A DNA stretch of 64,000 bases from Actinomadura pelletieri DSM 43383 (GTDB taxonomy: Bacteria > Actinomycetota > Actinomycetes > Streptosporangiales > Streptosporangiaceae): positions 248,001 to 312,000 of the forward strand of contig NZ_RBWU01000007.1 in assembly GCF_003634705.1 (NCBI RefSeq). Reading direction: 5' to 3'. Both the position numbers and the translations under genes were made by a program. Below, piece by piece: positions 25,113 through 34,649 of this stretch. The notes under the pieces were generated by a model that was not told where the DNA came from, did no database searches, and was given only the letters and a program-made list of their open reading frames with translations. Positions within the stretch are counted from its first letter, which is position 1. Every line of letters begins with the position of its first letter.

Positions 25113-27122
25113 ATGGGCGCACAGGAAGCGGTGACCGCCAGGGACGCGGTCCTCACGACGGACGCGCACGGCCCAGGGCTGCGCGTCCGCCGCGAGCTGC
25201 TGATCGGGCTGCTGCTGTTCGCGCTCTACACGGTGGTCGCCAAACTGCCCATGGAGGGCAGGACGGCCACCGCCCGCGAGCACGGCGAGGCGATCCACAA
25301 CCTCCAGAAGACCCTGCACATCGATGTCGAGCTGGGTCTCAACGGCTGGTTGGCGAACCAGTCGCTCCTACGGGTCCTGGCCAACTACGAGTACGCGATC
25401 ACCTACATCGCCAGCGCGCTCGCCCTGCTGATCTACCTGTTCGTGCGGCATCCCGAGCGGTACCGGATCGCCCGCAACGCGTTCATCCTGCTCAACCTCG
25501 GCGGCCTCACGACGTTCGCGCTCTACCCGGTCATGCCGCCGCGGCTCATGCCCGACCTCGGGTTCGTCGACACCGTCCTGCTGGGCGGCACGTTCGGCTC
25601 GTGGGGGTCGCCGCTGGTCGAGCACGCCGACAAGTACGCCGCCGTGCCGTCGCTGCACATGGGGTGGACGCTGTGGGTCGGCGTCGAACTCGCCCGCGTG
25701 CACGCCAGGCGTTGGGTGCAGGTGGTGAACGCCGTCCACGTCCTGGTCACCCTGTACGTGATCCTCGCCACCGCGAACCACTTCGTCCTGGACGCGGTCG
25801 CCGCCGTGCCGTTCGTGGTCGTGTCCGTGTACGTGGCGGAACGCATGGCCCGTCCGGCGCCCGCGCGGGCCGAGGGTCCCGACGCGTTCTTCCTCGCCGT
25901 GGAGACGCCCACCGCCCCGCAGCACGCCGGCGGCGTGATCATGCTGGACATCTCGCGGCGGGACGTCGGCCCGGCCGACCTCGTCCGGGTCATCAAGGAG
26001 CGGCTCGACGGGCTGCCCCGGTTCCGGCAGCGGCTCGTCCGCCGGGGCCGCTGGCGCCGTCCCGTCTGGCGCCCCCACGACCACGTCGACTGGGACTGGC
26101 ACGTCACCGAGCGGCATGTCGACGGCATGGACGGGCTGCGCGCCGTCGTCGCCGAACTCCAGTCGCGGCCGCTGCCGCTCGACCGTCCGCCGTGGCGCAT
26201 GGTCGTGGTGAAGGGCGCGGCCCCGGGCCGTACCGCGGTCGTGTACCTGATGCACCATGTCGTCGCCGACGGCGTCGGCATCGTCGCCCAGGCCGTGCAT
26301 CTGATGGACCCGCCGCCCGAACCGGTCGGCACCCGACCCCCGCGCAGGCCGATCCGGAAGGCCCTGGCCACCGTGATCGGTTTGGGTCAGCTCGCCGTTG
26401 ACACCGCGCCGCCCGATCGGCTGCCTGCCGCAGGGACGTCCGAGCGCCGGTTCGGCACCATGCACCTTCCGCTCGGGACCGTGCGGGAGGTGGGCCGCCG
26501 GCACGGCGCCCGGGTCACCGACGTCGTACTGTGCGCGGTCGCGGGCGCGCTGAACCGGACCGTCGGCGCCCGCGACGACGCCCCCGGCACCTGCCGCGTC
26601 GCCGTTCCGCTGATGATGCGGCCACCCGGCAGCGCCATGGTCGGCAACCACACCACCGCCGTCATGGTGGACCTGCCGCTCGGCCCGATGCCCGAGACCG
26701 AACGGCTCGCGCTGATCTCCCGGCGCAGCCGCGTGCTGCGGTCGGGGACGCGGGCGCAGGCCGCGTGGACCGTGATGTGGCAGGCGGGACGGATCCTGCC
26801 CGGCCCGCTGCACGCCCGCTTCGCGCGGATGGCCTACAGCGGCCGTTTCCTCCAGGGCACCGTGTCGAGCCTCCCGGGGCCCGACACGACGCTGCGGCTC
26901 GCGGGCGCCCCGCTCACCGCCGTGTACCCGATCGTCCCGCTCGCGCCCGGCACGCCGTTCGCGCTCGCCGGGCTCGGCGTCGCCCGCGAACTGTGCTTCG
27001 GGCTCTCCCTCGACCCCGGCCTCGTGGACGACGCCGGCGCGCTGATGGACGCCGTCCACGACGTCATCGAGGAACTGCGGGACGAGCCCGTGCCGTCAGA
27101 CGCTGCGCATCGCGCGGAGTGA
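25113..27122 (+). CDS. PAP2 phosphatase-WS/DGAT acyltransferase fusion
   Basis: A 669-residue two-domain protein. Residues 25-245 form a PAP2_3 membrane domain with AVPSLHMGW and ANHFVLDAV carrying the catalytic His and Asp. Residues 260-660 are a wax ester synthase/diacylglycerol acyltransferase domain with the HHxxxDG motif as HHVVADG near residue 388 and a condensation-like fold. Together they could dephosphorylate phosphatidate and acylate the diacylglycerol, making storage lipid at the membrane; this coupling is inferred. The start at 25113 is preferred over 25086 because GGGGAAGGA lies just upstream. The 3' end overlaps the convergent hpnH by 27 bases. Confidence 0.88.
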   Translation: MGAQEAVTARDAVLTTDAHGPGLRVRRELLIGLLLFALYTVVAKLPMEGRTATAREHGEAIHNLQKTLHIDVELGLNGWLANQSLLRVLANYEYAITYIASALALLIYLFVRHPERYRIARNAFILLNLGGLTTFALYPVMPPRLMPDLGFVDTVLLGGTFGSWGSPLVEHADKYAAVPSLHMGWTLWVGVELARVHARRWVQVVNAVHVLVTLYVILATANHFVLDAVAAVPFVVVSVYVAERMARPAPARAEGPDAFFLAVETPTAPQHAGGVIMLDISRRDVGPADLVRVIKERLDGLPRFRQRLVRRGRWRRPVWRPHDHVDWDWHVTERHVDGMDGLRAVVAELQSRPLPLDRPPWRMVVVKGAAPGRTAVVYLMHHVVADGVGIVAQAVHLMDPPPEPVGTRPPRRPIRKALATVIGLGQLAVDTAPPDRLPAAGTSERRFGTMHLPLGTVREVGRRHGARVTDVVLCAVAGALNRTVGARDDAPGTCRVAVPLMMRPPGSAMVGNHTTAVMVDLPLGPMPETERLALISRRSRVLRSGTRAQAAWTVMWQAGRILPGPLHARFARMAYSGRFLQGTVSSLPGPDTTLRLAGAPLTAVYPIVPLAPGTPFALAGLGVARELCFGLSLDPGLVDDAGALMDAVHDVIEELRDEPVPSDAAHRAE

Positions 27123-28100
27123 CTGCCGAAGCGACCCCACGGTCGCGAACACGGCGGTCGGCTCGTACCCGCAGTGCGCCATGCAGTTCGCGCAGCGGTC
27201 GTCGCGGCCCCGCCCGTAGGCGGTCCAGTCGGTCGTGTCGAGAAGCTCCTGGTAGGTCGCGGCGTGGCCGTCGTCCATCAGGTAGCAGGGCCGCTGCCAG
27301 CCCTTCAGCGAGTACGACGGGATCGCCCACGCCGTGCACGGGAAGTCGACCCTGCCTTCGAGGAAGTCCAGGAACAGCGGCGAGTGGTTGAGCCGCCAGC
27401 GGCGCCGCCGCCCGCCCGCGAACGCCTTGCGGAACAGCTCCCGCGTCTCCCGGACGCCGAGGAAGTGCTCCTGGTCGGGCGCCTTCTCGTACGCGTACGC
27501 CGGGGAGATCATCATCTGGTCGACGCGCAGGTCGTCGTTGAGATAGTCCAGGACGTCGATCACCGTCTGCGGGGTGTCGGTGTTGAAGAACGTCGTGTTC
27601 GTCGTGACCCGGAACCCCCGCTCCCGGCACAGTCTGATCGCGTCCACGGCCTGGTCGAACACGCCCTCCTTGCAGACGGACGCGTCGTGCCGCTCCCGCA
27701 GCCCGTCGATGTGCACCGCCCACGCGAAGTACCGGGACGGCTCGAACAGGTCGATCTTCTTCGGGACGAGCGCCGCGTTCGTGCACAGGAACACGTACCG
27801 CTTCATCGCGACGAGTTCGGCGACCATCTCGCCGATCTGGGGGTGCATGAGCGGTTCGCCGCCCGCGATCGACACCATCGGCGCGCCGCACTCGCGGACC
27901 GCCGCGACGGCCTGCTCCACCGGCATCCGCTGCTTCAGCACGTCCGCGGGATGCTGGATCTTCCCGCAGCCCGCGCACGCCAGGTTGCACGCGTACAGCG
28001 GCTCCAGTTCGACGATCAGCGGGAACCGCGTCCGGCCGCGGAGCCGGTTGCGCAGGATGTGCCCACCGACGCGGAGGCTCTGGCGCAGTGGCATCGCCAT
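27096..28100 (-). CDS. hpnH: Adenosyl-hopene transferase, radical SAM
   Basis: A 334-residue radical SAM enzyme that joins a 5'-deoxyadenosyl group to diploptene, the first step of C35 hopanoid side-chain synthesis. The cluster motif is Cys38-x3-Cys42-x2-Cys45 (ACNLACAGC), followed by SIAGGEPLMH. The C-terminal Cys cluster (DDRCANCMAHCGYEP) is as in HpnH proteins. It is the last gene of the hopanoid operon, four bases after shc. HpnG, which releases adenine next, is absent from the window. Confidence 0.95.
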   Translation of the reverse strand: MAMPLRQSLRVGGHILRNRLRGRTRFPLIVELEPLYACNLACAGCGKIQHPADVLKQRMPVEQAVAAVRECGAPMVSIAGGEPLMHPQIGEMVAELVAMKRYVFLCTNAALVPKKIDLFEPSRYFAWAVHIDGLRERHDASVCKEGVFDQAVDAIRLCRERGFRVTTNTTFFNTDTPQTVIDVLDYLNDDLRVDQMMISPAYAYEKAPDQEHFLGVRETRELFRKAFAGGRRRRWRLNHSPLFLDFLEGRVDFPCTAWAIPSYSLKGWQRPCYLMDDGHAATYQELLDTTDWTAYGRGRDDRCANCMAHCGYEPTAVFATVGSLRQSLRAMRSV

Positions 28101-28104
28101 GTGT

Positions 28105-29994
28105 TCACGACCCCTTCAGGTAGCGGCCCAGCGCGCTGAGGGGGAACACCAGGCGGTACAGGTGGTAGTTGATGTAGAAGTCGCCGGGGAACCCGGTGCC
28201 GGTGAAGTGGTCCTCGTCCCAGGTGCCGTCCTCGCGCTGCCGCTCGACGAGCCACCGGACGCCGCGTTCGACGGACGCGCCGCGCTCACCGGCGGCGAGC
28301 AGCGCCAGCAACGCCCACGCGGTCTGCGACGCGGTGGACGCGCCGTGCCCGACCCAGCACCGGTCGCGGTAGGAGCGCAGGTCCTCGCCCCAGCCGCCGT
28401 CGTCGCGCTGGTGGCGTTCCAGCCAGCCGACCGCGTTCCGGATCACGGGCCCGTCCGGGCGGACGCCCGCCGCGACGAGCGCGGGCACGACGCTGCCCGT
28501 CCCGTACACGTGGTTGGCGCCCCACCGGCCGAACCACGACCCGTCCGGCTCCTGCGCCTTCAGCAGCCACACCACGGCCCGTTTCACCAGCCGCGAGTCG
28601 GCCATGCCCCGGTGCGCCATCGCCTCCACGACATGCGCGGTGACATCGGCGGACGGCGGGTCGATCACCTCGCCGAAGTCGCAGAACGGCAGCCTGCGGC
28701 ACAGCGCGCGGGTGTTGTCGGCGTCGAACGCGCCGAACCCGCCGTCCCGGGACGCCATCCCGGCCATCCAGCGCACGCCCCGCTCGATCGCCGGTTCCGC
28801 CGCCGGGTGCTCGACCCGGTCCAGCGCGATGACCACCTCGGCGGTGTCGTCGACGTCGGGATAGCCGTCGTTGTCGAACTCGAACGCCCAACCGCCCGGG
28901 GGGAGGTGGGGGCGCCGCACCGACCAGTCGCCGGGGCCCTTGACCTCCTCGCGGATCAGCCAGTCGGCGGCCCGTTCCACCGCGGGATGCCCGGCGGGCA
29001 GTCCGGCGTCGGTGAGGGCGGTCATCGCGAGCGCGGTGTCCCAGACGGGCGACTGGCACGCCTCGACGCGCCGCCCCCGCTCGTCGCGGATCGTGAACCG
29101 TTCGAGACCGTCCAGGGCGCGCCGGAGGACCGGATGGTCGAGGCCGTAGCCGAGCAGGTGCAGGGCCAGCACCGAGTACACCCACGGCGGCTGGATCCCG
29201 CCCCAGGAACCGTCCCGCTCCTGCCGCGCGACGATCCAGTCGGCGGCGCGGCGCAGCGCCGCACGCCGCAACGCCCGGACCGGGCGCCGCTCGTACACGT
29301 GCAGGGCCTTGTCGAGCGTCCCGAACGCCAGGTCCCAGCCCGACGGCGCGCGCCTGTCCGGCAGCGGGACGTCGTAGCCGGGATACAGCTCGCCCAGGTC
29401 GAACGGCAGCGGCCGGACGGGTCGAAGCGCGCCCACGACCGACAGCGGGACGATCGTCTGCCGCGCCCAGCACGCGAAGTCGTAGACGTTCAGCGGGAAC
29501 CAGCGCGGCAGGAAGATCATCTCCGGTGGCACGACCGGCAGGTCGTCCCACGACCACCGGCCGAGCATCGCCAACCAGAAACGCGTGAACACCCGGGTCG
29601 CCGGAACGCCTCCCTCGCCGCGGATGTAGGCGGCGGCGCGGGCCATGTGCGGCGTTTCGGGCGGGTCGCCGGCGAGCCGCAGCGCCACGTACGCCTCGAC
29701 GGTCGTGGACAGTTCGGGCGGCCCGTCGTGGAAGTTGGCCCAGGTGCCGTCCGGGGCCTGCTGCGACCTGATCCAGCGGGCCGCCTCGCGGGTGTCGTCG
29801 TCGGTGCGGATGCCGAGGAACTCCCGCAGCAGCAGATCCTCGGCGTCCATCGTGACGTTGGTCTGCAACTCGCCCTTCCACCAGCCCTCGGGCGACTGGA
29901 GGAGCAGCAGATGGTCGCGGGCGGCCTCCAGCGCCTCGGCGGCGGTCCGCCGCGCGTTCCGACGGCCCGTGGTGGGCTCCTCCACCGCCGTCAT
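28105..29994 (-). CDS. shc: Squalene-hopene cyclase
   Basis: A 629-residue class II triterpene cyclase that makes hopene and hopanol from squalene. The catalytic acid motif is Asp380-Val-Asp-Asp383 (YPDVDDTAEV), and several QW repeats are visible (SPEGWWKGEL, QAPDGTWANF, QERDGSWGG, QEPDGSWFGRWG, QRDDGGWGED, QREDGTWDED). The enzyme is monotopic in the membrane. The length is normal. The start overlaps the prenyl synthase stop by one base (TGATG). Confidence 0.96.
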   Translation of the reverse strand: MTAVEEPTTGRRNARRTAAEALEAARDHLLLLQSPEGWWKGELQTNVTMDAEDLLLREFLGIRTDDDTREAARWIRSQQAPDGTWANFHDGPPELSTTVEAYVALRLAGDPPETPHMARAAAYIRGEGGVPATRVFTRFWLAMLGRWSWDDLPVVPPEMIFLPRWFPLNVYDFACWARQTIVPLSVVGALRPVRPLPFDLGELYPGYDVPLPDRRAPSGWDLAFGTLDKALHVYERRPVRALRRAALRRAADWIVARQERDGSWGGIQPPWVYSVLALHLLGYGLDHPVLRRALDGLERFTIRDERGRRVEACQSPVWDTALAMTALTDAGLPAGHPAVERAADWLIREEVKGPGDWSVRRPHLPPGGWAFEFDNDGYPDVDDTAEVVIALDRVEHPAAEPAIERGVRWMAGMASRDGGFGAFDADNTRALCRRLPFCDFGEVIDPPSADVTAHVVEAMAHRGMADSRLVKRAVVWLLKAQEPDGSWFGRWGANHVYGTGSVVPALVAAGVRPDGPVIRNAVGWLERHQRDDGGWGEDLRSYRDRCWVGHGASTASQTAWALLALLAAGERGASVERGVRWLVERQREDGTWDEDHFTGTGFPGDFYINYHLYRLVFPLSALGRYLKGS

Positions 29995-31004
29995 CAGTGG
30001 TCCCGGCGGGTGACGAAGTCGGCGACGCGCAGGAACTCGGCGCGGACCGGTTCGGGCAGCCGGGCCGATGCCAGATGTTCGGCGGCGCGCTGGATCCGGC
30101 GCTCGGCCTCCATCTCGGCCCAGGCTCGTCCGCCCGCCGCCTCGACGAGCGCCGCGACCTCCCGCAGGCCGTCCTCGGAGAGGTCGGCGCGCCCGTACAG
30201 CTCGGCGAGGCGTTCGGCCTCCGGCCCCTCGGCGTTCAGCGCGGCGACGACCGGCAGCGACATCTTGCGGGACCGCACGTCCGACAGCGCGGGCTTGCCG
30301 GTCGCGTCGGGGTCGCCCCAGATGCCGAGCAGATCGTCCACGAGCTGGAACGCGATGCCGAGATCGGCGCCGAAGGCCTCCAGCGCGTCCGACAGCGACT
30401 CCGGCGCCCCGTCCAGGACGGCGCCGATCGCGCAGGAGCACGCCAGCAGCGCGGCGGTCTTGCCGGCCGCCATCGCCACGCACTCGTCCAGTCCGATCTT
30501 CCGGCGGGTCTCGAAGTCCATGTCGAGGGACTGGCCGGCGATGAGGCCGCGGGTCGCCGCCGCCAGCGCGTGCGCGGCCCGCGCCGACCCCTGCCCCGGC
30601 GCCTCCAGCAGCACCTCCCCGGCGAGCGCGAGCAGCGCGTCACCGGCGAGGATCGCGGACGCCTCACCGAAGATCGTCCACGCGGCCGGGCGGTGCCTGC
30701 GGGTCCGGTCGCCGTCCATGATGTCGTCGTGCAGCAGCGAGAACGCGTGTACGAGCTCCACCGCGACCGCGCCGGGCAGCGCGCTCTCCTGCGGGGCCAG
30801 GGCGGCGCGGGCCGACAGCAGCGCCAGCGCCGGGCGCAGCGCCTTCCCGGCCGGGGCCGCGCGGGGACGGCCCTCCTCGTCGGTCCAGCCGAGATGGTAG
30901 GCGGCGACGCGGTAGGTGCGCGGGTCGAGCCGGCCGACCGCGGCGCGCAACGCGCCGTCGACCAGCTCGCGGACATCGGTCAGGGACACCGGAACCGCCG
31001 TCAC
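29994..31004 (-). CDS. Polyprenyl (probably farnesyl) diphosphate synthase
   Basis: A 336-residue trans-prenyltransferase. The first Asp-rich motif is Asp93-Asp94-Ile-Met-Asp97 (LLHDDIMDGD) and the second is VDDLLGIWGD. Its place between hpnE and shc suggests it supplies farnesyl diphosphate for HpnC/HpnD. Chain length cannot be fixed from sequence alone. It starts on GTG at 31004 overlapping the hpnE stop. Confidence 0.92.
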   Translation of the reverse strand: MTAVPVSLTDVRELVDGALRAAVGRLDPRTYRVAAYHLGWTDEEGRPRAAPAGKALRPALALLSARAALAPQESALPGAVAVELVHAFSLLHDDIMDGDRTRRHRPAAWTIFGEASAILAGDALLALAGEVLLEAPGQGSARAAHALAAATRGLIAGQSLDMDFETRRKIGLDECVAMAAGKTAALLACSCAIGAVLDGAPESLSDALEAFGADLGIAFQLVDDLLGIWGDPDATGKPALSDVRSRKMSLPVVAALNAEGPEAERLAELYGRADLSEDGLREVAALVEAAGGRAWAEMEAERRIQRAAEHLASARLPEPVRAEFLRVADFVTRRDH

Positions 31005-32347
31005 CGGACTCCCACCCCCTCGGCCGCCCGCTCCGGCGCCCGCTCCAGGTGGCGGCGGACGAGGCGGGCCGCGGTGAGACCGCTGCGCACCGCGCCCTCC
31101 ATCGTGTCCGGCCACCCCGTGTCGGTCCACGCGCCCGCCAGGAACAGGCCGGGCGCCCGGGTCGCCGCGGCGGGCCGGACCGCCGCGCAGCCGGGACGCT
31201 GCCGGAACGTCGCCCGCCGCTCCCGCGTCACGAACAGTTCCCGGACGGACGCGCTCCGCGCCGCGGGCAGCAACCTGCGCAGCTCCGGCACGAACCGGCC
31301 CCGGATCTCCGCGGTCGACATGTCGATCCAGCGGTCGGCGGCCGACAGGGACACCGCCAGGTACTGGCCGGGGCCCCGCAGCCCGCTCACCGTCGACCTG
31401 TCGAACACCCACTGCACGGGCGAGCCGACCGCCGCGGCGAACGGCACGTCCAGGACCTTCCGGTCGTAGACGACATGCACGTTCACGATCGGGCTGGCGT
31501 CCAGCTCGTGCCACAGCAACGGGTCCGGCAGCGCCTGCGCGGGCAGCAGCCGCGCCGCCGCCTCGTGCGGCACCGCCACGATGACCGCGTCGGCCGCGAT
31601 CGGCGCGCCGTCCACGACCACCTTCGGGTCGGTGGTGATCGCCTCGACCTTCGCCTTCAGCCGGACCGTCCCGCCCATCTCGGCGATCCGCCGCAGCGCG
31701 GGGCCGCCGTGCAGTTCGGCCAGCGGCACGAGCGGCATCCCGATGTCGGCGGCGTCGGCGCGGCCGAACAGCGCGCGGCGGCACACCATCGCCGCGAGGC
31801 CGAGCGCGGCGTCGTCGACCTCGGCGTTCAACGCGGACGTGAGGAACAGCCCCCACAGCGCCTGCCGCGCCCACGTCCGTTGCCCGTGCCGGGCCAGCCA
31901 CGCCCCGGCCGACACGTCGTCGAGCGCCGGGTCGGCGGGGTCGAGCGCGCGCATCGCGGCCGCGGCGCGCAGGCCCCGAACCCGGTCGGTGAGAGGGAGC
32001 GGCGAGTATCCGGCCAGGGCGGGCAGCAGGTGCAGCGGGCCCGGCAGGCTCGACCGCCGCAGCCGCGCGGGCCGCGTCCCCGGCCGCAGGACCGGCACGT
32101 CGAACCGGTCCTGCACCGACACCAGGTGTTCGGCACGCAGCCTGCGCAACAACCCCTGGTACGCGGTGCAGCAGCGGAGGAAGACGTGCTGGCCGTTGTC
32201 GACGCAAAGGTCCCCGTGCCCGAACGAGTGCGTGGCGCCGCCCAGCCAGGGCCGGGCCTCCACGAGCGTCACCGGCACGCCCGACTCCCGCAACGCGATC
32301 GCGGCGCTGATTCCGGCGAGGCCGCCGCCGACGATGACGACGCTCAT
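31001..32347 (-). CDS. hpnE: Hydroxysqualene dehydroxylase
   Basis: A 448-residue FAD-dependent oxidoreductase of the HpnE family, reducing hydroxysqualene to squalene. The dinucleotide motif VVIVGGGLAGISAA opens the protein, followed by VEARPWLGG. The C-terminal FAD motif LFLAGAWTDTGWPDTMEGAVRSG is typical. It is flanked by hpnD and the prenyl synthase with 4-base overlaps on both sides. Confidence 0.94.
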   Translation of the reverse strand: MSVVIVGGGLAGISAAIALRESGVPVTLVEARPWLGGATHSFGHGDLCVDNGQHVFLRCCTAYQGLLRRLRAEHLVSVQDRFDVPVLRPGTRPARLRRSSLPGPLHLLPALAGYSPLPLTDRVRGLRAAAAMRALDPADPALDDVSAGAWLARHGQRTWARQALWGLFLTSALNAEVDDAALGLAAMVCRRALFGRADAADIGMPLVPLAELHGGPALRRIAEMGGTVRLKAKVEAITTDPKVVVDGAPIAADAVIVAVPHEAAARLLPAQALPDPLLWHELDASPIVNVHVVYDRKVLDVPFAAAVGSPVQWVFDRSTVSGLRGPGQYLAVSLSAADRWIDMSTAEIRGRFVPELRRLLPAARSASVRELFVTRERRATFRQRPGCAAVRPAAATRAPGLFLAGAWTDTGWPDTMEGAVRSGLTAARLVRRHLERAPERAAEGVGVR

Positions 32348-33261
32348 CGCTCCACCCCCGACAGTGCCCGCGCCGCCACGACCGCCTTCTGCCAGGCGGG
32401 CAGCGACACCCTCGTGTTCAGCGCGGCGGAGGGATGTTCGGCGATGGTCTCCAGCAGCCGCCGGTAGATGCCCGCCATCGCCGCCGTGCACGCGGCGCTG
32501 CGGCGGTCCAGCAGCGGCAGCAGCCGCAGGCCCTCGGCGTACCAGGCCCGCGCCCGCTCCGCCTGGAAGCCGATCAGCTCGTTCAGCCGCGACGGCGGGT
32601 CGACGAACATGCCGGAGTCGTCCAGCCGCAGCGTGCAGCCGAACCGGTCCAGGTCCTCGGCGGGGATGTAGGCGCGGCCCGCCAGCCGGTCCTCGCGCAG
32701 GTCCCGCAGGATGTTGGTGAGCTGGAGCGCGACGCCGAGCGAGTCCGCGAGCCCCTCGGCGCGCTGCCGCCCGTCCGAGCCGAACACCCCGAGCGACAGC
32801 CGCCCCACCGATCCCGCCACCCGGCGGCAGTAGCGCAGCAGGTCGTCGAACGTCTTGTAGTCGGCGTCGCGGACGTCGTCCTCGCACCCGTCGATCAGCT
32901 CGTCGAACGCGTCCAGCGGGATCGGGTAGCGGTCCGCCGCGTCCGACAGCGCGGTCAGCACCGGATGGCCCTCCAGGGCCTGGACGTCGGCGCGGCGCCG
33001 CAGCACCTCGCGCACCGTCCCGAGCCGCCGCCGCGACCGGTCCAGCAGGTCCAGCCGGACGCACGCGGGCTCGGGACCGTCCCCGATGTCGTCGACGCCC
33101 CGCGCGAACGCGTAGATCGCGCTCATCGCCCGCCGCTTCGGCGGCGGCATCAGCCGGATCCCGTAGGAGAAGTTGCGGGCCTCCTCGCGCACCACCCGCT
33201 CACAGTGCCGATAAGCGTCAAGGACCCGGTCGGAACGCTCGCACGCCTCCGAAACCGTCAT
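32344..33261 (-). CDS. hpnD: Presqualene diphosphate synthase
   Basis: A 305-residue squalene/phytoene-synthase-family enzyme that condenses two farnesyl diphosphates to presqualene diphosphate. The two Asp-rich motifs are FARGVDDIGD near residue 53 and LRDLREDRLAGRAYIP near residue 165. The start at 33261 is preferred over 33291 because it makes the ATGA overlap with hpnC and matches the family N-terminus. Confidence 0.94.
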   Translation of the reverse strand: MTVSEACERSDRVLDAYRHCERVVREEARNFSYGIRLMPPPKRRAMSAIYAFARGVDDIGDGPEPACVRLDLLDRSRRRLGTVREVLRRRADVQALEGHPVLTALSDAADRYPIPLDAFDELIDGCEDDVRDADYKTFDDLLRYCRRVAGSVGRLSLGVFGSDGRQRAEGLADSLGVALQLTNILRDLREDRLAGRAYIPAEDLDRFGCTLRLDDSGMFVDPPSRLNELIGFQAERARAWYAEGLRLLPLLDRRSAACTAAMAGIYRRLLETIAEHPSAALNTRVSLPAWQKAVVAARALSGVER

Positions 33262-34127
33262 CGCCTTCCCCTTCCCAGGCCCCGGGCCCATCCGGCCAGA
33301 AGCCCCGCGCGTTGTGGACGCAGTCGATGCGCCAGCACGTCGTAACCGCCGCGCTCCAGCGCGGCCAGCGTCGCCCGGCCCCCGGCGACATAGCCCGCCA
33401 CGGCGATCCGCGCCCAGCCCGTCAGGTCCGCCATCAGCGGCGCGGCCCCCCGGTCCAGGAGTTCGCGGGCCCGCCCGGCCTCCAGCGCCAGCACGCCCCG
33501 CAGCCGCGTCGGCGTCACCGCCCGCGCCAGATCGTCCTCGGCGCAGCCGAACCGCCGCAGGTCCTCGCCCGGCAGGTAGATCCGGCCGTCGCGGTAGTCC
33601 TCCCCGGCGTCCTGGCAGTGCTCGATGAGCTGCAACGCGGTGCAGACGTCGTCGGACGCCGCCACCAGGCCGGGCCGGTGGGCGCGGAACAGGTGCAGGA
33701 CCACGCGTCCCACCGGCGCCGCGGACAGCGCGCAGTACGCCACCAGGTCCCCGAACGTCTCGTACCGGTGGACGACCTGGTCCTGCCGGTTGGCGCGGAT
33801 CAGGTCGCGGAACGGATCCGCCGGGATCCGGTGCGCGTGCACGACCGGGGCCAGCCTGCGCAGCTGCGGCAGGTTCGGCGTCCGTCCGGCGAACACGCGG
33901 TCGAGGTCGTCGTCCACCAGGCCGAGCAGCTTGGACCGCTGCTCCGGCGGCGCCTCGTCGCCGATGTCGTCGACGAGCCGGGCGAACCCGTAGACGGCCC
34001 GCAGCCCGGCGCGGTGCCGGGCCGGCAGCAGCCGCGCCGCGACCGGGAAGTTCTCCCGCGCGGCGAGCCGGTCCGACTCGCGGTCCCGCTCCTCCAGGCT
34101 CCAGGACGCATCAATGATCACCTCCAT
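33258..34127 (-). CDS. hpnC: Squalene synthase-like HpnC (hydroxysqualene synthase)
   Basis: A 289-residue paralogue of HpnD that turns presqualene diphosphate into hydroxysqualene. Asp-rich motifs are FARLVDDIGDE near residue 50 and CQDAGEDYRDGRIYLP near residue 170. NFPVAARLLPARHRAG near residue 27 is an HpnC-type N-terminus. First gene of a six-gene leftward operon whose members are joined by overlaps or gaps under five bases. Confidence 0.94.
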   Translation of the reverse strand: MEVIIDASWSLEERDRESDRLAARENFPVAARLLPARHRAGLRAVYGFARLVDDIGDEAPPEQRSKLLGLVDDDLDRVFAGRTPNLPQLRRLAPVVHAHRIPADPFRDLIRANRQDQVVHRYETFGDLVAYCALSAAPVGRVVLHLFRAHRPGLVAASDDVCTALQLIEHCQDAGEDYRDGRIYLPGEDLRRFGCAEDDLARAVTPTRLRGVLALEAGRARELLDRGAAPLMADLTGWARIAVAGYVAGGRATLAALERGGYDVLAHRLRPQRAGLLAGWARGLGRGRR

Positions 34128-34334
34128 GAGATCGACCGGACCGGCACCGGGGAAACCCTGGCCAAGGTATGGACTTCGTGAAGCGCCGCTTTACCCGGCC
34201 CGGACCGTTCCAGGAAACGGCCGCCCACGGGGTTGACCTTCTCCGGCCGGTCTCGGGGAATGAGGGCCGGTTCCGTCGTCCGATCGCGATACTGGAGAGT
34301 GGCGGATTTCGGGCCGTTCCGGTGGGAGGCAGCG
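34128..34334. other. Divergent intergenic region, hopanoid operon versus NACHT module
   Basis: About 200 bases between hpnC and the small membrane protein gene. Promoters for both must lie here, but I could not pick out a convincing -35/-10 pair or repeat. Confidence 0.4.
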
Positions 34335-34649
34335 GTGAGTACTGCGCGGCGGCGGGGCCTCGCGGCGGGTGGAACGGTCGTGGCGGCCGCGCTGGCCAAC
34401 GTGGCGACGGGAATGCTCACACAGAACTGGACCGCCGCCTGGTGGGCGTTCACCGGCGTGGTGGTGCTGGTCGGCGGGGCGTTGCAGGCGTGGCTGACCA
34501 TCGCCACGGGCTCCGAGTCGTCGCGGACCCAGCAGGTCGATCGCACGACCGTCGGCGGTAACGTCCGACAGAGACTCGACGGTCCGGGGGAACAGACGGT
34601 GAGCGGGTCCCAGATCAGCGGGGACCTGAACCAAGAACAGAATGGCTGA
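34335..34649 (+). CDS. Small membrane protein paired with NACHT NTPase
   Basis: A 104-residue protein. GTG at 34335 is chosen because GGGAGG lies seven bases upstream. Residues 8-25 and 32-52 form a membrane hairpin. The tail, residues 65-104, is hydrophilic and polar with short repeating beta-like units (TTVGGNVRQRLDG, TVSGSQISGDLNQ). It overlaps the NACHT gene by eight bases. I know no assigned family. Its tail resembles a short segment of the NACHT protein's N-terminus (SRIGRDAIMNVYLGG), so the two may interact through this motif; that is inference. Confidence 0.72.
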   Translation: MSTARRRGLAAGGTVVAAALANVATGMLTQNWTAAWWAFTGVVVLVGGALQAWLTIATGSESSRTQQVDRTTVGGNVRQRLDGPGEQTVSGSQISGDLNQEQNG

